Source: Neobacillus niacini (GTDB lineage Bacteria > Bacillota > Bacilli > Bacillales > Cytobacillaceae). From it: DNA of 64,000 nt. The notes beneath the pieces were generated by a model. That model was given only the letters and a program-made list of their open reading frames with translations, did not search any database and had not been told where the DNA came from. Shown here in pieces: positions 62,128-64,000 of the stretch. The position numbers were made by a program, and so were the translations under genes. The stretch covers positions 27,392-91,391 of the forward strand of contig NZ_JACWFG010000016.1 of NCBI RefSeq assembly GCF_019749295.1. Direction: 5' to 3'. How positions within the stretch are numbered: the stretch's first letter is position 1; every line of letters starts with the position of its first letter.

Positions 62128-63612
62128 ATGAGTCAAGAAGAATTAAATGACCAGCTGAGGGTCAGACGGGAAAAAATGAATACGATGCGTGAAAGTGGAC
62201 TAGATCCGTTTGGAAAACGCTTTGAACGTACTCATAATATCATGGAGTTAGTTGAACAGTATGGAGAATTAGAGAAGGAAGAGCTTGAGGCGAAAAATGT
62301 TGAAGTAACTCTTGCCGGTCGAATGATGACCAAGCGCGGAAAAGGTAAGGCAGGGTTTGCGAATATTCAAGACCTCACCGGCCAAATTCAAGTTTATGTT
62401 AGAGTTGATGCGATTGGCGCGGAAGCTTATGAAGTATTTGATTCCTCTGATTTAGGAGATATCATCGGTGTCACAGGAACTTTATTTAAAACAAAAGTAG
62501 GAGAGTTATCTGTTAAGGTCCAAAACTATACGTTTTTAACAAAGGCTCTCCGTCCGCTGCCGGATAAGTTTCATGGACTAAAAGATGTGGAGCAAAGATA
62601 TCGCCAGCGTTACCTAGATTTAATTGTCAGCCAAGAGAGTAGAGAGACCTTTATTACACGCAGTAAAATCATACAATCTATGCGCCGTTATCTTGATGAC
62701 AATGGTTATTTAGAGGTTGAAACTCCAATGATGCATTCTATTGCCGGCGGTGCTTCAGCCCGTCCGTTTATCACGCACCATAATGCTCTAGATATGGAAC
62801 TATACATGCGGATTGCTATTGAGCTCCACTTAAAGCGTCTAATTGTAGGAGGACTTGAAAAAGTTTATGAAATCGGTCGTGTGTTCCGTAATGAAGGTGT
62901 TTCTACACGTCACAATCCAGAATTTACGATGATCGAACTATATGAGGCATATGCGGATTATCAGGACATTATGAGTTTAACTGAAAATCTTATTGCACAC
63001 ATTGCACAAGAGGTACTAGGTACAACTACTGTCCAATACGGTGAATATGAAGTTAACTTAAAGCCAGAGTGGAAGAGATTGCACATGGTAGATGCAATTA
63101 AAGAATATACCGGAGTAGACTTCTGGAAAGAAATGAGTGTAGAAGAAGCTCGGGCACTTGCGAAAGAACATGGTGTAGAAATCACTGAACATATGCTTTA
63201 TGGGCATATCGTAAATGAATTCTTTGAACAAAAAGTTGAAGAAAAGTTAATTCAGCCAACATTTATTTATGGTCACCCAGTTGAGATTTCTCCACTTGCT
63301 AAAAAGAATGAAGAAGATCCAAGGTTTACAGACCGTTTTGAATTATTTATTGTTGCACGTGAGCATGCAAATGCATTTACAGAGTTAAATGATCCAATTG
63401 ATCAAAGAGAACGTTTCGAAGCTCAATTAAAAGAGCGGGAGCAAGGCAATGACGAAGCTCATGAAATGGACGAAGACTTTGTAGAGGCATTGGAATATGG
63501 TATGCCGCCTACAGGAGGATTAGGAATCGGTATTGATCGTCTAGTAATGCTGCTAACGAACTCTCCTTCGATACGCGACGTATTATTATTCCCGTTAATG
63601 CGTCATCGTTAA
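62128..63612 (+). CDS. lysS: Lysyl-tRNA synthetase, class II
   Basis: This is a 494-residue synthetase. The N-terminal OB-fold anticodon-binding domain (about 55-150) has VTLAGRMMTKRGKGKAGF. The class II core follows, with motif 1 (RYLDDNGYLEVETPMM), motif 2 (VFRNEGVSTRHNPEFTMIEL) and motif 3 (PPTGGLGIGIDRLVMLLT). TTGGAGTTG precedes the ATG. It directly precedes an rRNA operon, as in B. subtilis. Confidence 0.97.
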   Translation: MSQEELNDQLRVRREKMNTMRESGLDPFGKRFERTHNIMELVEQYGELEKEELEAKNVEVTLAGRMMTKRGKGKAGFANIQDLTGQIQVYVRVDAIGAEAYEVFDSSDLGDIIGVTGTLFKTKVGELSVKVQNYTFLTKALRPLPDKFHGLKDVEQRYRQRYLDLIVSQESRETFITRSKIIQSMRRYLDDNGYLEVETPMMHSIAGGASARPFITHHNALDMELYMRIAIELHLKRLIVGGLEKVYEIGRVFRNEGVSTRHNPEFTMIELYEAYADYQDIMSLTENLIAHIAQEVLGTTTVQYGEYEVNLKPEWKRLHMVDAIKEYTGVDFWKEMSVEEARALAKEHGVEITEHMLYGHIVNEFFEQKVEEKLIQPTFIYGHPVEISPLAKKNEEDPRFTDRFELFIVAREHANAFTELNDPIDQRERFEAQLKEREQGNDEAHEMDEDFVEALEYGMPPTGGLGIGIDRLVMLLTNSPSIRDVLLFPLMRHR

Positions 63613-63625
63613 TATGTAATTGACA

Positions 63626-63654
63626 AAAGCACCAGATTACTGGTGCTTTGTTTT
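63626..63654 (+). terminator. lysS terminator
   Basis: AAAGCACCAG (63626-63635) pairs with CTGGTGCTTT (63640-63649), followed by GTTTTTG. Confidence 0.9.
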
Positions 63655-63717
63655 TGTAGTAAAAGTAATTCGAAAATTATAATTTTAATATATTTGATAA
63701 ATAAGTTTAAAAAGCTA

Positions 63718-63746
63718 TTGCACTGGGTCAATATTGGTGGTATATT
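63718..63746 (+). promoter_or_regulatory. rRNA operon promoter P1
   Basis: TTGCAC, 17 bases, TATATT. The hexamers and spacing are the same as in the metG promoter at 20880. Confidence 0.7.
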
Positions 63747-63799
63747 AATATCTGTTGTTGCGAGACAACACGTTTTAAAAAAAGAAATTAAAAAAGTTA

Positions 63800-63828
63800 T
63801 TGACTTTAGGTTAGTAACTTGGTATTAT
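63800..63828 (+). promoter_or_regulatory. rRNA operon promoter P2
   Basis: TTGACT, 17 bases, TATTAT, about 82 bases after P1: the usual tandem promoter layout of Bacillus rrn operons. Confidence 0.8.
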
Positions 63829-63860
63829 TAAAAAGTCGCTTTCGGGTGACAAGATAAAAT

Positions 63861-63926
63861 TGCTCTTTGAAAACTAAACAAACAGTAACGTCAACAAACA
63901 ATTTTTTAGCTTTTTATAAAAGCTAA
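63861..63926 (+). promoter_or_regulatory. rRNA leader: boxA-like antitermination signal and hairpin
   Basis: TGCTCTTTGAAAACT (63861-63875) resembles the boxA region of Bacillus rRNA leaders. TTAGCTTTT and AAAAGCTAA (63906-63926) form a perfect hairpin around TAT before the 16S gene. Confidence 0.65.
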
Positions 63927-63954
63927 GCCAACGTAACAAATGAGCTATATCAAC

Positions 63955-64000
63955 TTTCTTGGAGAGTTTGATCCTGGCTCAGGACGAACGCTGGCGGCGT
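63955..64000 (+). rRNA. rrs: 16S ribosomal RNA, 5' end only
   Basis: GGAGAGTTTGATCCTGGCTC begins at 63961, followed by the conserved start of helix 3. By comparison with the B. subtilis 5' end, in which this motif starts at position 7, the mature end is at about 63955. The gene continues beyond the window. Confidence 0.96.

Noticed and set aside
63643..63831. 62-codon open frame after lysS
   Set aside because: It overlaps the lysS terminator and both rRNA promoters, is low complexity and has no ribosome binding site.

Overview
The window is low-GC Firmicute DNA from an endospore-forming member of the Bacillaceae. Evidence includes sporulation genes (spoIIE, spoVG, spoVT, yabG, yabP, yabQ, fin, sspF), strong Shine-Dalgarno sites with frequent GTG/TTG starts, and the gene order of the abrB-metG-to-lysS-rrn block next to the Bacillus subtilis replication origin. 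A ParB-type parS site also places it near the origin. The genus is an inference: a Neobacillus-like or related Bacillus fits, but the sequence alone does not prove it.

Region 1 (1 to about 15.7 kb) is accessory and devoted to hemicellulose. On the + strand lie the end of mannonate dehydratase (uxuA), a GH67 alpha-glucuronidase, a remnant of a MATE transporter, an Axe2-type acetylxylan esterase, a very large GH2 glycosidase, an aldo/keto reductase, a CE4 deacetylase and a YesL-family membrane protein. Converging on them from the - strand is a sensor kinase/AraC-type regulator pair followed by a sugar-binding lipoprotein and two permeases, with no ATPase gene. None of the hydrolases shows an obvious signal peptide. 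The locus therefore looks like import of acetylated, glucuronic-acid-decorated oligosaccharides followed by cytoplasmic trimming, with glucuronate passing to the UxuA pathway.

Region 2 (15.9 to 31 kb) is the conserved chromosomal backbone: darA (yaaQ), holB, ricT, yabA, trmN6, rsmI, abrB (reversed), metG, tatD, yabE, rnmV, rsmA, yabG, veg, sspF, ispE, purR and ridA. Compared with B. subtilis, tmk is not beside yaaQ, and yaaR and yazA are missing. A parS site sits inside the metG terminator hairpin.

Region 3 (31 to 46 kb) contains a cluster of four imperfect palindromes, then spoVG, glmU, prs, ctc, pth, fin, mfd, spoVT, yabM, yabN, rqcP, yabP, yabQ, divIC and yabR. Promoters resembling sigma-H, sigma-B, sigma-F/G and sigma-K classes can be read directly.

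Region 4 (46 to 64 kb) contains tRNA-Met, spoIIE, yabS, yabT, tilS, hpt, ftsH, coaX, hslO, a PpiC-type foldase, cysK, folP, folB, folK, yazB, dusB and lysS, then tandem rRNA promoters and the first bases of 16S rRNA. The pab genes that lie between cysK and folP in B. subtilis are absent here.

A dispersed structured repeat occurs as one full-length copy (55888-55997) and two short copies made of its two ends (35119-35153 and 46255-46290). No phage, insertion sequence, CRISPR array or defence system was recognised.
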